Part shown: piece after piece, positions 9,203 to 17,502 of the stretch
How the letters are laid out: every line of letters begins with the position of its first letter
Numbering within the stretch: position 1 is the first letter of the stretch
Assembly (NCBI GenBank): GCA_964425355.1
Contig: CAYRMO010000001.1
Span: 20,348-84,347, forward strand
DNA: 64,000 nucleotides
Source: Litorimonas sp964425355
GTDB taxonomy: Bacteria > Pseudomonadota > Alphaproteobacteria > Caulobacterales > Maricaulaceae
Direction: 5' to 3'
Translations under genes and position numbers: made by a program
The notes under the pieces: model-generated
The model's database searches: none
What the model saw: the letters and a program-made list of their open reading frames with translations, nothing else
What the model was told of the DNA's origin: nothing

Positions 9203-9237
9203 GCACGAAACTGTGCGAGATCTGCACGAAACTGTGC
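9203..9237 (+). promoter_or_regulatory. Tandem operator-like dyads upstream of the dsbD-like gene
   Basis: The 14-base element GCACGAAACTGTGC occurs twice, at 9203-9216 and 9224-9237. The starts are 21 bases apart, two helical turns. Each has GCAC/GTGC arms, and the preceding GTTTCG makes a further overlapping dyad (GTTTCG-CA-CGAAAC). The pair ends 36 bases before the start codon at 9274. This geometry suggests cooperative binding of a dimeric regulator. Which one is unknown. Confidence 0.55.
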
Positions 9238-9273
9238 ATCGCTTTATTAATAAACGCAGGTTAGGGGAGCTCA

Positions 9274-11313
9274 ATGTTTCGTTTCGTGCTCATATGCGTT
9301 TTTATCTGGTCGTGTGTCACGACGGCCTTCGCACGTGAAAGCGTGTCACTCGATACTGGCCGGACCGAAATTTCGTTGGTCTCGGATCACAATACAATAG
9401 AGCCAGGACAAGACTTCACGGTTCTTTTGCGCATGCGGTTTGACGAGAACTGGTATAGCTATTGGAAAAATCCGGGCGATAGTGGCGAGCCTGTGATGCT
9501 AAGATGGGAGCTTCCACCAGGATTTAGCGCGGGCGACATTCAATGGCCCGTGCCTCATGTTAAATGGGTCGGACCGATCGCATCTTTCGCCTTAGACGGC
9601 GAAGTCCTCTTGCCTGTCACAATCACCGTTGATGAGACGGCCCAAACGGATTTACCGGTCACACTAAAAGCGCGAACGTTTTTCCTTGTCTGCTATGACG
9701 TGTGTGTGCCGGAGCAAGGGCAGCTCTCCTTGCCAATGGGTATGGGGGAACCAAAAATTGATCCTGTTGGATCAGATATGGTTGCGACCGCCCTGTCAAA
9801 AATACCGCAAAACATAGAAGCAAAGGCCGCCATTCGTCATGAAGGCGCGCACATCATATTTGATATTGCAGATCTGCCAAAGGGTTTTGAGGCGGCAGAC
9901 ATTTTCCCCAATTCACAACCCGTCCTTGCCCATAGCCAACCCATTACGCGTCAACTCGCAAAAAATGGCGTGAGATTTACTGGCCAACCCGGTTATGGTT
10001 GGGATGACGCGGGAATAGGTGAGGCCTTTGATGCGACCCTCGTTAATGCGCAGGGCAAGGGGATTGTTGTCAATGTTGTCCCAGGCGCATCAATTGATAT
10101 CGGACCATTTAATTCAGGGTCAGCAGGAACAGGCTCTATCAGCTGGTTGGGTGCAATTATCGGAGCCTTTATTGGCGGATTAATCCTCAATCTTATGCCC
10201 TGCGTCTTCCCGGTGATTTCGCTTAAGGCTCTATCTTTGGCAAAAACCGCCCATGGAGAGAGACGCGCGGTCAGACGTGAGGGTTGGGCCTATACGATAG
10301 GCGTGCTTGTTACGTTCCTATTGCTTGCGATATTTATTCTTGGCCTCAAAGCGGGTGGCGCGTCGATCGGCTGGGGTTTCCAGCTTCAATCGCCTTGGCT
10401 TGTCGGATTGCTTGCCCTGTTACTTTTTGCAATCGGACTTAACCTTTTGGGTGTTTATGAAATCGGAGGTCGTTTGCAAAATGCCGGCGGTGACCTCGTC
10501 GAAAAATCAGGTCCGATGCGATCCTTCTTCACAGGTATATTAGCTGTTATTGTCGCCACGCCTTGTACGGCACCCTTTATGGCCGGAGCTGTTGGGCTGG
10601 CGCTCGCCAGTTCTGCCGGCGTTACTTTGAGCATTTTTCTGGCTTTGGGGCTTGGCTTTGCGCTCCCCTTCTTGCTGATTGCTTACCTGCCTGGCTTGCT
10701 TGCGCGCCTCCCAAAGCCAGGGCCTTGGATGGAAACATTTAAACAAGTTCTTGCTTTTCCCATGTTTGGTGCGGCTATCTGGTTGATTTGGGTCTTAAGC
10801 CTGCAAGCTGGCGCGCCTGGCGTATTAAAAATATTGTCGAGCCTCCTTATTCTCGGATTTGGTATCTGGCTGGTCAAAGGCAAATCGAATGTCTTGAAAA
10901 TTCTCGGAGGTGTGGTTTGCGTCCTAGCGCTTCTTACCTCACTATCCGTTCGTCCTGAAAATTCAGCGGCAGACCTTCACGCTACAAGCTGGTCCCCGCA
11001 AGTGGTCTCGCAATTGCAATCTGAGGGCCGTCCCGTTTTTGTCGATTTTACAGCCGCATGGTGTGTAACCTGTAAGGTCAATGAAGGTCTGGTTTTAAAT
11101 AGGCAGAAAACAAAGTCGCTTTTTGAACGCACAGATACAGCGTTTCTTGTGGCGGATTGGACGAATAGGGATGATGTTATCGCGGCCGAGCTCAAACGAT
11201 TTGGTCGGGCAGGCGTACCCTTATATCTGGTTTATATACCTGGGACGGCAGAGCCTGAAATATTACCGCAAACCCTCTCCTATAGGGACTTGAAAGAGGC
11301 CCTAGAAGATTGA
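9274..11313 (+). CDS. DsbD/ScsB-type thiol:disulfide interchange protein (679 aa)
   Basis: Domains run in DsbD order. A signal peptide (about residues 1-20, ending AFA) precedes a periplasmic immunoglobulin-like domain with the CYDVC cysteine pair at about residue 150. A multi-pass membrane domain follows, with NLMPCVFPVISLKALSLAK and VATPCTAPFMAG carrying its two redox cysteines. The last domain is a C-terminal periplasmic thioredoxin with AAWCVTCK at about residue 600. The protein moves electrons from cytoplasmic thioredoxin to periplasmic substrates such as disulfide isomerases, cytochrome c maturation factors or stress reductases. The large N-terminal domain is closer to ScsB than to E. 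coli DsbD. The tandem operator upstream implies regulation. Confidence 0.92.
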   Translation: MFRFVLICVFIWSCVTTAFARESVSLDTGRTEISLVSDHNTIEPGQDFTVLLRMRFDENWYSYWKNPGDSGEPVMLRWELPPGFSAGDIQWPVPHVKWVGPIASFALDGEVLLPVTITVDETAQTDLPVTLKARTFFLVCYDVCVPEQGQLSLPMGMGEPKIDPVGSDMVATALSKIPQNIEAKAAIRHEGAHIIFDIADLPKGFEAADIFPNSQPVLAHSQPITRQLAKNGVRFTGQPGYGWDDAGIGEAFDATLVNAQGKGIVVNVVPGASIDIGPFNSGSAGTGSISWLGAIIGAFIGGLILNLMPCVFPVISLKALSLAKTAHGERRAVRREGWAYTIGVLVTFLLLAIFILGLKAGGASIGWGFQLQSPWLVGLLALLLFAIGLNLLGVYEIGGRLQNAGGDLVEKSGPMRSFFTGILAVIVATPCTAPFMAGAVGLALASSAGVTLSIFLALGLGFALPFLLIAYLPGLLARLPKPGPWMETFKQVLAFPMFGAAIWLIWVLSLQAGAPGVLKILSSLLILGFGIWLVKGKSNVLKILGGVVCVLALLTSLSVRPENSAADLHATSWSPQVVSQLQSEGRPVFVDFTAAWCVTCKVNEGLVLNRQKTKSLFERTDTAFLVADWTNRDDVIAAELKRFGRAGVPLYLVYIPGTAEPEILPQTLSYRDLKEALED

Positions 11314-11553
11314 TTATTCGGCGGCCTGTTTGAGGTCGCCAATGACTTCATCCGGTTCATAGACAAGTATATCAGCTGGCTGACACTCAAGTTCCCGGCA
11401 TAAGGCATCCAAGGTCGAAAACCGAATAGCGCGTGCTTTCCCTGTTTTTAGAATTGATAAATTCGCAAGTGTGATACCCACACGTTCCGCCAGTTCAGTG
11501 AGCGACATCTTTCGGTCTAGTAAGACCCTGTCCAGATTGACTTTGATAGCCAT
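11314..11553 (-). CDS. XRE-family regulator, YozG-like (79 aa)
   Basis: This small Cro/CI-type helix-turn-helix protein has MSLTELAERVGITLANLSILKTGKARAIRFSTLDALCRELECQPADIL, which covers essentially the whole domain. It has no dimer or effector domain. It overlaps the end of the membrane-protein gene by one base (TAATG), so the two are translationally coupled. Proteins of this subgroup are commonly paired with DUF2975 membrane proteins. The pair probably autoregulates, but the signal sensed is unknown. Confidence 0.85.
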   Translation of the reverse strand: MAIKVNLDRVLLDRKMSLTELAERVGITLANLSILKTGKARAIRFSTLDALCRELECQPADILVYEPDEVIGDLKQAAE

Positions 11554-12095
11554 TAGATTGTGAGTTCCTGCTCAGCGCGTAGAGCGGCGCCATGCCGGAA
11601 GGCTTCGGAAATTGCGGCAATAACGAATATAAAGAACCAAGTTCCAATATTAACTTCAAACATATTGCCATTTTCAGGCCCGAGCCAGAATTTGGCTAAA
11701 GCGTGGAAAAATTCTGTGGCCGCCATTATCAACCATATTAGGCGTAGGCGCTTAATATTCTCCAATTTGAAAGGATCGCCATGCATGATGGCGAGAACAA
11801 CTTTATGCAAAATTCGAAGAACGAAAAACCAACCCGTTACGACAATGACGGCAGCCAGACACCGTCCCAACATAACATTTGGGTCCAAATTCGCGTCACT
11901 CGTTGCGAGCATCGTATCACGAAACTCACTTGGTATGGCCATAAGGCATATCATGATCAGGAGCACGACCAGGAAAAACGCAAACATAAACTGCCCAATC
12001 AGCAAGAGAATAGAAAGGGCTCGGGTCATGGACGAATTTTTGACAGCGGAGAGCGATTCAATCTGATTATGTAGGTCACTGGACGACATAGACAT
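11553..12095 (-). CDS. DUF2975 membrane protein (180 aa)
   Basis: Four hydrophobic segments are spaced as in DUF2975 proteins. The late stretch ATEFFHALAKFW is followed by IGTWFFIFVIAAISEAFRHGAALRAEQELTI, the family C-terminus. The ATG at 12095 is preferred over an upstream TTG because no ribosome site supports the longer form, but 12089 is equally possible. It sits upstream of and overlaps the XRE gene by one base. The function of the family is unknown. Pairing with a small XRE regulator suggests a membrane-signal to transcription module. Confidence 0.8.
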   Translation of the reverse strand: MSMSSSDLHNQIESLSAVKNSSMTRALSILLLIGQFMFAFFLVVLLIMICLMAIPSEFRDTMLATSDANLDPNVMLGRCLAAVIVVTGWFFVLRILHKVVLAIMHGDPFKLENIKRLRLIWLIMAATEFFHALAKFWLGPENGNMFEVNIGTWFFIFVIAAISEAFRHGAALRAEQELTI

Positions 12096-12109
12096 ATTGA
12101 TAAACAATA
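12095..12109 (-). promoter_or_regulatory. Possible autoregulatory palindrome at the DUF2975/XRE start
   Basis: TATTG and CAATA flank a 5-base centre (12095-12109), overlapping the presumed start codon of the DUF2975 gene. The position suits a repressor site for the XRE partner. The repeat is short and AT-rich, so chance is not excluded. Confidence 0.3.
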
Positions 12110-12208
12110 ATGCATTACATGCAAGTCCGTAGCGACGTTCTCTTTAGACGTTTTGTCTTTTGTGGCGAAGGCTTGTTTAGCTTGCACTAGAGTTCTAAGC
12201 CCGTCTCC

Positions 12209-12847
12209 ATGAAAAACACCAAATTAGAATCCGGGCAAAAAATTGTCGTTGCATCGCATAATGAAGGGAAGGTGCGTGAAATTCGGGATCTTTTGAGCCC
12301 TTTTGGTTTGATCACAATTAGCGCGTCAGAACTGGGATTAGATGAGCCTGAAGAGACCGAGACGACATTTGCCGGCAATGCAGCCCTAAAAGCCCTTGCA
12401 GCCGCCAAGGCGTCAAATCTTCCAGCCCTTTCAGATGATAGCGGATTGGCGATTGATGCGCTGAACGGAGATCCGGGAATTTATGCGGCACGTTGGGCTG
12501 AACTCCCTAGGATCGAAGTTGAGACTTATGGTCAAAGACGGGATTTCGACATGGCGATGTGGCATGTGAATGATAAATTGGGCGATTCAAAAAATAGACG
12601 CGGACGGTTTATCTGCGCCTTATGCCTCGCTTGGCCTAATGGAGACACCTCAATTTATGAGGGAAAGGTTGAAGGTGATATGATCTGGCCACCCAGAGGC
12701 GAAAAGGGATTTGGGTATGATCCAATTTTTCAGGCCTTAGGGGATACGCAAACATTTGCCGAGATCGATCCATCTCAAAAACATGCTAAAAGTCATCGTG
12801 CTGATGCTTTTGCCAAATTTCTCAAGGCTCAATTCCCAAATGGATAA
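12209..12847 (+). CDS. rdgB: Non-canonical purine NTP pyrophosphatase RdgB/HAM1 (212 aa)
   Basis: The HAM1 family pattern is complete: VVASHNEGKVREIRDLL at the start binds the nucleotide, ALSDDSGLAIDALNGDPGIYAARWA at about residues 72-97 is the central signature, and GFGYDPIFQ at about residue 167 is the third. The enzyme hydrolyses ITP, dITP and XTP to monophosphates and so keeps deaminated purines out of DNA and RNA. Length is normal for the family. It overlaps hemW by eight bases, an arrangement common in alphaproteobacteria. Confidence 0.95.
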   Translation: MKNTKLESGQKIVVASHNEGKVREIRDLLSPFGLITISASELGLDEPEETETTFAGNAALKALAAAKASNLPALSDDSGLAIDALNGDPGIYAARWAELPRIEVETYGQRRDFDMAMWHVNDKLGDSKNRRGRFICALCLAWPNGDTSIYEGKVEGDMIWPPRGEKGFGYDPIFQALGDTQTFAEIDPSQKHAKSHRADAFAKFLKAQFPNG

Positions 12848-13976
12848 GACGCCTTTGGCGGTATATGTCCATTGGCCCTATTGCGCGCGCATATGCCCTT
12901 ATTGCGATTTCAATGTCTATAAGCGCAAAGCTGATGATGGGCTAATACCCGCTATTTTGACCGACCTCTCTTATTGGCGAGAGCGATCCGGTCCCAGGCA
13001 GATCACCTCTATTCACTTTGGCGGCGGGACCCCATCCCTTATGACGCCCAGTCAAATTAGAGCCGTAATTGATCACGTGAACCTACTCTGGGGGTTTGAT
13101 GATATTGAGATTGCTCTGGAGGCTAATCCTAATGACGCCAGCAACGGAGACTATAAGGCCTATGCGACCGCGGGCATTAGTCGGCTCTCACTTGGCGTGC
13201 AGAGCTTTGATGATGAAGGGCTTAAAAAACTAGGCCGCGAGCACACGACAGATCAGGCAATAGCCGCAATTGATCAGGCCTTAAATGATTTTGCCTCGGT
13301 TTCTGCAGATCTTATTTTTGGGTGGCACGGACAGTCAGAACAAGACCTCAAACATGATTTGGATATTTTGCTAGGCAAAGGTGTGCACCATATCTCAACT
13401 TATCAACTGACGATTGAACCCGGCACCGCCTTTGCCAAAGCTGAGGCACGGGGCGAAGCACGCGCTATTGGACCAGACCAGTCTGCCGCGTTTTATGATT
13501 ATGTCAGGGATAGGCTTTGCCAGTCCGGCTTTGATCACTATGAGGTTTCAAATTTTGCAATACCCAATCATCAATCCCGGCACAATCTCGCTTACTGGCG
13601 GGGCTATGATTATGTTGGTGTGGGGCCTGGCGCGCATGGACGATTGAGCTTAGGTGATGAAAAAGAAGCGATGATTGCCCATATGCGACCCCTAAATTAT
13701 AAGGCAGGGGTCTCTCAAAATGGACATGGGATTGATAAATGCGACCAGCTTACGTCTCAGGAACGCGCGGAAGAATATCTTTTAATGGGATTGCGGATTG
13801 AGGAGGGTATCTCGCTTAAAACATATTCTCAATATGCCGATCAGCCACTTGATGACGACCTTATGGCTGAGCTGATCGAAACAGGTTTTCTAAGTCGCGA
13901 TGCGGATCGTCTTATGGCGACCCCAGCCGGACGTTTGGTCCTAAACCATATTACGGAGCGGTTGCTTTTGGGATAA
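12840..13976 (+). CDS. hemW: Radical SAM heme chaperone HemW (378 aa)
   Basis: The radical SAM motif is at the N-terminus: HWPYCARICPYCDFNVY gives CxxxCxxC binding the 4Fe-4S cluster. The region IHFGGGTPSLM is the usual SAM-contacting part of HemN-like proteins, and the C-terminal HemN winged-helix region follows. The ATG at 12840 puts this motif near residue 14 as in homologues. A further upstream ATG would add an unlikely 28 residues inside rdgB. HemW delivers heme to respiratory enzymes and lacks the coproporphyrinogen oxidase activity that older annotations give it. An alternative name is oxygen-independent coproporphyrinogen oxidase-like. Confidence 0.93.
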   Translation: MDKTPLAVYVHWPYCARICPYCDFNVYKRKADDGLIPAILTDLSYWRERSGPRQITSIHFGGGTPSLMTPSQIRAVIDHVNLLWGFDDIEIALEANPNDASNGDYKAYATAGISRLSLGVQSFDDEGLKKLGREHTTDQAIAAIDQALNDFASVSADLIFGWHGQSEQDLKHDLDILLGKGVHHISTYQLTIEPGTAFAKAEARGEARAIGPDQSAAFYDYVRDRLCQSGFDHYEVSNFAIPNHQSRHNLAYWRGYDYVGVGPGAHGRLSLGDEKEAMIAHMRPLNYKAGVSQNGHGIDKCDQLTSQERAEEYLLMGLRIEEGISLKTYSQYADQPLDDDLMAELIETGFLSRDADRLMATPAGRLVLNHITERLLLG

Positions 13977-14000
13977 AGCTTATCCTACCGCAGCCCAGCC

Positions 14001-14465
14001 TTAGCTTTGGGCTTGAATATAGTTCTGAATGCCAACCAATTTGATTTGGTCTTGTTGCGTCTCAAGAAAATCCAAATGCTCTTCTTCACTGGTTAGGATT
14101 TTTGCCATGAGATCACGTGTCACATAATCCTTGATCTCTTCACAATGGGTGATGGCTTCGCGAAGAAGCGGGATCGCAATATGTTCGAGCTTAACATCGC
14201 ATTCGATAATTTCCTCGACCGTTTCGCCGATCATTAATTTACCCATATCCTGAAGGTTGGGTAGACCTTTGAGAAATAAGACGCGTTCAATGATCCAGTC
14301 GGCATGGTTCATTTCATCAATCGATTCTTGATATTCCTTCTCGGCTAATTTCAAGACACCCCAATCTTTGAGGATTCGAGAATGTAAAAAATACTGATTG
14401 ATCGCCGTCAGCTCATTTTTGAGCGCTTTGTTTAGGAATTCGATCGTTTTAGGGTTTCCACGCAT
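14001..14465 (-). CDS. bfr: Bacterioferritin (154 aa)
   Basis: The 154-residue four-helix protein has the bacterioferritin ferroxidase ligands: ELTAINQYFLHS (Glu, Tyr), DEMNHADW at about residues 50-57 (Glu and His, plus the heme-ligand methionine) and TSEEEHLDFLETQ (Glu, His). It stores iron as a 24-mer with heme at subunit interfaces. It lies 27 bases behind the Bfd ferredoxin gene on the same strand, so the operon encodes both store and release partner. A Fur-like box overlaps the promoter at 14710-14724. Confidence 0.95.
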   Translation of the reverse strand: MRGNPKTIEFLNKALKNELTAINQYFLHSRILKDWGVLKLAEKEYQESIDEMNHADWIIERVLFLKGLPNLQDMGKLMIGETVEEIIECDVKLEHIAIPLLREAITHCEEIKDYVTRDLMAKILTSEEEHLDFLETQQDQIKLVGIQNYIQAQS

Positions 14466-14492
14466 GGAACAGGCTCCGTCAATTTGGGGGGC

Positions 14493-14690
14493 CTATTCCG
14501 CGACGAGTAAAATATCTTCGCCTTGTAGAGGAATCACGGCCTGTAATCTTTCATCTATAGAAGATCGGCAGGCGCCGCAATTAAAACGTGTGCCACAGAA
14601 CTTCATGACGCAGTCAGCCGTCTTGGCCCCGCATGAGGCGGCTTGGTCGACTTTTGCCGTGTTAATCTGTCTGCACACACAGTGGATCAT
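14493..14690 (-). CDS. bfd: Bacterioferritin-associated ferredoxin-like [2Fe-2S] protein (65 aa)
   Basis: At 65 residues this matches BFD domains: CVCRQI at the N-terminus and FNCGACRSSIDE at about residues 36-47 supply the four cluster cysteines. Two extra cysteines (SCGAK and KFCG) also occur. Bfd reduces the heme of bacterioferritin so that stored ferric iron is released. It is the first gene of the bfd-bfr pair. The ATG lies only five bases after the -10 element of the best promoter, so its messenger may be almost leaderless. Confidence 0.9.
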   Translation of the reverse strand: MIHCVCRQINTAKVDQAASCGAKTADCVMKFCGTRFNCGACRSSIDERLQAVIPLQGEDILLVAE

Positions 14691-14695
14691 ACCCC

Positions 14696-14725
14696 ATCAT
14701 ATATGCACATGCGAATGATTGTCAA
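14696..14725 (-). promoter_or_regulatory. bfd-bfr promoter with a Fur-like box
   Basis: Read on the minus strand, TTGACA (14720-14725) and TATGAT (14696-14701) are separated by 18 bases, a good vegetative promoter. The imperfect 15-base dyad at 14710-14724 reads TGACAATCATTCGCA and resembles the TGC-rich Fur/Mur boxes of alphaproteobacteria. It overlaps the -35 element. Iron control is inferred from this and from the genes. Confidence 0.5.
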
Positions 14726-14761
14726 TAACGAGAGACAAATAAAGTTAATAAGGCCTTAACG

Positions 14762-16162
14762 CTAACTTCCGCCCAATACTTCACGAGGTGCGGGGTCTAG
14801 GACAACGAATTTTCCGTTTTGAATGCGGTAAACCGCTAATCCGCGTTCTGGCCGGCCATCAGGCCCAAAGCTTACAAGGCCGTCCACACCATAAAATCCA
14901 GATGGGTTTTCTGCGCGCGCAAACCGTCCGCGGGGATCACCATCTGCCACAAAGGTACCCATGACAACGGCATCATAAGCCAGACTTGCCAATCCCGTGG
15001 GTGTTTCGCCAAAGGCCCGATCATAATTTGCGCTAAAGACCGCTTGGGTGTCTTTATCGGGGCCTGCAAAAATACCACCACCCAGGGCTGGTTCCCTTAC
15101 TGTTTCAGGATCTGCCCAGCGCGACGTTCCGATAAATTGAACATCGGCAGGATCGACTTCGTAATAGGGTAGAAGTGGAGCAAGAGATCTTAAGGGTGTT
15201 CCGCCTTCTGGCAGAAGAATAGCTTCGAAACTCATGGGAGTTAAGCCTCCATTGGCTTCGGCCAAGGTTTCGCCTTCCGCGTGAAATGCGGCGAGTCGTT
15301 GAGCGGGCGCCTGCATGACAGAAATATCATTGCCCTTATAGGTTTCTGCGGCTGTGATTTCTCCGCCAATGGCTTGGATGCGTGACGCATATGCGTTTCT
15401 CACGCGATTTCCATAGGCACTATCTGGCCCTAAATATGCAAAACGCGTTGTGCCTGTTGTCGCAATATAGTCGACAATCCGATTGATTTCCGCTTCGGGC
15501 GGGAAAGACATAAGATAGGTTCCATTCCCAGCAACCCGTTGGTCATTTGAGAAGGCGATCACGGGCACATTGGCGCGGCGCGCTTCACGTGACGACGCAT
15601 TCACATTGGAAGCAATGATCGGCCCTAAAATGACATCCGCGCCAGCCTGAATAGCCGCGCGTGTTGCCGAGCGGGCGCCTTCTTCAGTCCCTTTTGTATC
15701 TAAGGCGATCAGTAACACATCAGGATTTGGATTGTTAAAGACCGCTAATTCCGCTGCGCGGTACATAGATTGGGCTTCTTGCGCCAAGCGGGTTGATTGC
15801 GTTGAAAAGGGCAAGAGTATTGCCAGTCTTTTTGTATTGCGTCCCACCATATGCGGCGGCGTCAAACCTTGACGATTGTTAAAATAGGGACCGGTCGCGA
15901 TTTGTGGCGCTTCCGTGTCCGCATCCTTGGCCTCAGATTCGAGTTCGACATTTGCTTCAGTCGGCGGTTCAACCTCTTCAGAGATCTCCGTTTCAGTTTC
16001 TGTTTGAACAGGTGTCTGCGTCGGTACGGGTTGCTGTGCGACTGGGACACGAGTGGTCGTCGGCGCCGGCGGTTGTGTCGAGGCACAGGCGACCAAGGTC
16101 AGCGTGCAAAGGCTCAGAATGAGATATTTCAAACTCTGGCCAAATGAGTTTAACTGAGGCAT
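14762..16162 (-). CDS. LpoA-like penicillin-binding protein activator lipoprotein (466 aa)
   Basis: The start at 16162 is chosen because GGAG precedes it by five bases and gives a lipoprotein signal, LILSLCTLTLVACAS, with a lipobox cysteine near residue 26. A proline/threonine/glutamate-rich linker (about 30-90) comes next. The rest is a type I periplasmic-binding fold: RLAILLPFSTQS, AGADVILGPIIASNV and SFGPDGRPERGLAVYRIQNGKF. In many alphaproteobacteria this family is encoded next to rsmI and is annotated as a penicillin-binding protein activator or amino-acid-binding-like protein. It is divergent from rsmI with 44 bases between them. Confidence 0.85.
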   Translation of the reverse strand: MPQLNSFGQSLKYLILSLCTLTLVACASTQPPAPTTTRVPVAQQPVPTQTPVQTETETEISEEVEPPTEANVELESEAKDADTEAPQIATGPYFNNRQGLTPPHMVGRNTKRLAILLPFSTQSTRLAQEAQSMYRAAELAVFNNPNPDVLLIALDTKGTEEGARSATRAAIQAGADVILGPIIASNVNASSREARRANVPVIAFSNDQRVAGNGTYLMSFPPEAEINRIVDYIATTGTTRFAYLGPDSAYGNRVRNAYASRIQAIGGEITAAETYKGNDISVMQAPAQRLAAFHAEGETLAEANGGLTPMSFEAILLPEGGTPLRSLAPLLPYYEVDPADVQFIGTSRWADPETVREPALGGGIFAGPDKDTQAVFSANYDRAFGETPTGLASLAYDAVVMGTFVADGDPRGRFARAENPSGFYGVDGLVSFGPDGRPERGLAVYRIQNGKFVVLDPAPREVLGGS

Positions 16163-16206
16163 GTTGGCTCCAATTTGCAATGCGCTGATGCGCAAAGGAT
16201 TCATTT

Positions 16207-17085
16207 GTGTCTAAGCCGCCAGTCCAATTGTCGCAACACCTAAGAGGCGAGTTTAATGCAGAGCTTGCACCTGGATTGTACGTTGTAGCCACTCCAATCG
16301 GCAATTTACGAGATATTTCACTACGCGCCCTCGATATTTTGACCTCGGTTGATCAAATTTTAGCCGAAGATACGCGACAAACGGCCAAACTCCTTGACGC
16401 TTATGACATTCAAGCCAAACTGACAGCCTATCATGACCATAATGTGGCAGGGCGCATCCCTCAGGTGATAGATTGGTTGTCTCAAGGGCGCTCAGTCGCC
16501 TTGGTTTCAGATGCGGGAACACCCTTGGTGTCAGACCCTGGCTATAAATTGGTACGAGAGGCTGTTGCCGGGGGATATGAAGTTTTTCCTGTTCCAGGTG
16601 CTTCTGCGCCATTGGCAGCACTCGTCAAATCTGGATTACCGTCAGACCGCTTTTTATTTGCTGGGTTTTTGCCACCCAAAACCTCCGCGCGTAAAAAAGC
16701 ATTAGACGAGCTTGCAGCTATTCGTGCGACACTGATCCTCTTTGAAACAGGTCCACGGATCAAAGCCTGTTTGAAAGATATTGATGAGGTTTTGGGAGAC
16801 CGCGAACTTGTCCTGACTCGCGAAATCACCAAAAAATATGAAGAAGCTCGACAGGGTACCGCAAAGGCCTTGATCGATTCTGTCGTGAGTGACCCGCCAA
16901 AAGGCGAGATTGTACTTTTGATCGCCCCACCCAGTTCGGAAAGTCGGTGGGACGCGGCAAAAATAACTGAGGCTCTGACAATAGAGATCGCGGAGCTCGG
17001 TGTGAAACGTGCGAGCGCGAAAGTCGCGCAAGCCTCGGGTTGGGCCAAGCGGGACGTCTATAATCTGGCGTTAAAGCTCAAATGA
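16207..17085 (+). CDS. rsmI: 16S rRNA (cytidine-1402-2'-O)-methyltransferase RsmI (292 aa)
   Basis: The tetrapyrrole-methylase fold shows GLYVVATPIGNLRDIS at about residue 22, ILAEDTRQTAKLL, LVSDAGTPLVSDPGYKLV at about residues 98-115 and the late FLPPK. All are RsmI hallmarks. It methylates the ribose of C1402 in 16S rRNA using SAM, which tunes decoding at the P site. The start is GTG, supported by AAAGGA seven bases upstream. The stop overlaps the yraN start (ATGA). Confidence 0.95.
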   Translation: MSKPPVQLSQHLRGEFNAELAPGLYVVATPIGNLRDISLRALDILTSVDQILAEDTRQTAKLLDAYDIQAKLTAYHDHNVAGRIPQVIDWLSQGRSVALVSDAGTPLVSDPGYKLVREAVAGGYEVFPVPGASAPLAALVKSGLPSDRFLFAGFLPPKTSARKKALDELAAIRATLILFETGPRIKACLKDIDEVLGDRELVLTREITKKYEEARQGTAKALIDSVVSDPPKGEIVLLIAPPSSESRWDAAKITEALTIEIAELGVKRASAKVAQASGWAKRDVYNLALKLK

Positions 17086-17468
17086 GCGCCCGAACGCGCC
17101 AGCAAAATGAAGCGGAAGGACGAAAAGCCGAGAAACATGTCGCGCGTTATTTAAAGCGTCGCGGCTGGGTTATGTTAGAGCAGCGGTTCAAAACGGCTGA
17201 AGGTGAGGTGGATCTGATTGCAAGACGGGGCAAAATAATCGCCTTTATTGAGGTCAAACAGCGCGAAACGATGCCGACGAAAGAGGATCTTCTGAGCGCG
17301 TCTAATGTGGAACGTGTCATGGCTGCGGCCGAGATTTGGGTGAACCGGCATTTCGAAACCTTGCCTCAGGACTTTGAAATCCGCTTTGATTTGGCTGCGA
17401 TTAAGGGATTTGTGGGTCCCCTGTCCAAAGTTTCATATATTCCTAATGCCTTTCGTGGAGATTGGTAA
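17082..17468 (+). CDS. yraN: YraN/UPF0102 endonuclease-fold protein (128 aa)
   Basis: AEKHVARYLKRRGWVMLEQRFKTAEGEVDLIARRGKIIAFIEVKQRE is the complete UPF0102 signature. Its GEVDLI and EVK elements place the acidic and lysine residues of the PD-(D/E)xK nuclease fold. Biological function is poorly defined, although recombination or repair roles have been suggested. It overlaps rsmI by four bases, the standard neighbourhood in proteobacteria. Confidence 0.92.
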   Translation: MSARTRQQNEAEGRKAEKHVARYLKRRGWVMLEQRFKTAEGEVDLIARRGKIIAFIEVKQRETMPTKEDLLSASNVERVMAAAEIWVNRHFETLPQDFEIRFDLAAIKGFVGPLSKVSYIPNAFRGDW

Positions 17469-17502
17469 TAACTCGTTCACCATGTTTCTCTATTCTAAAG
17501 GC

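Noticed and set aside
11560..12066. Plus-strand open frame opposite the DUF2975 gene
   Set aside because: It is the mirror of a conserved membrane-protein gene, highly basic and without a family match.
12756..12839. Longer start for hemW inside rdgB
   Set aside because: It would add 28 residues before the radical SAM motif, without homologue support or a ribosome site. The ATG at 12840 is used.
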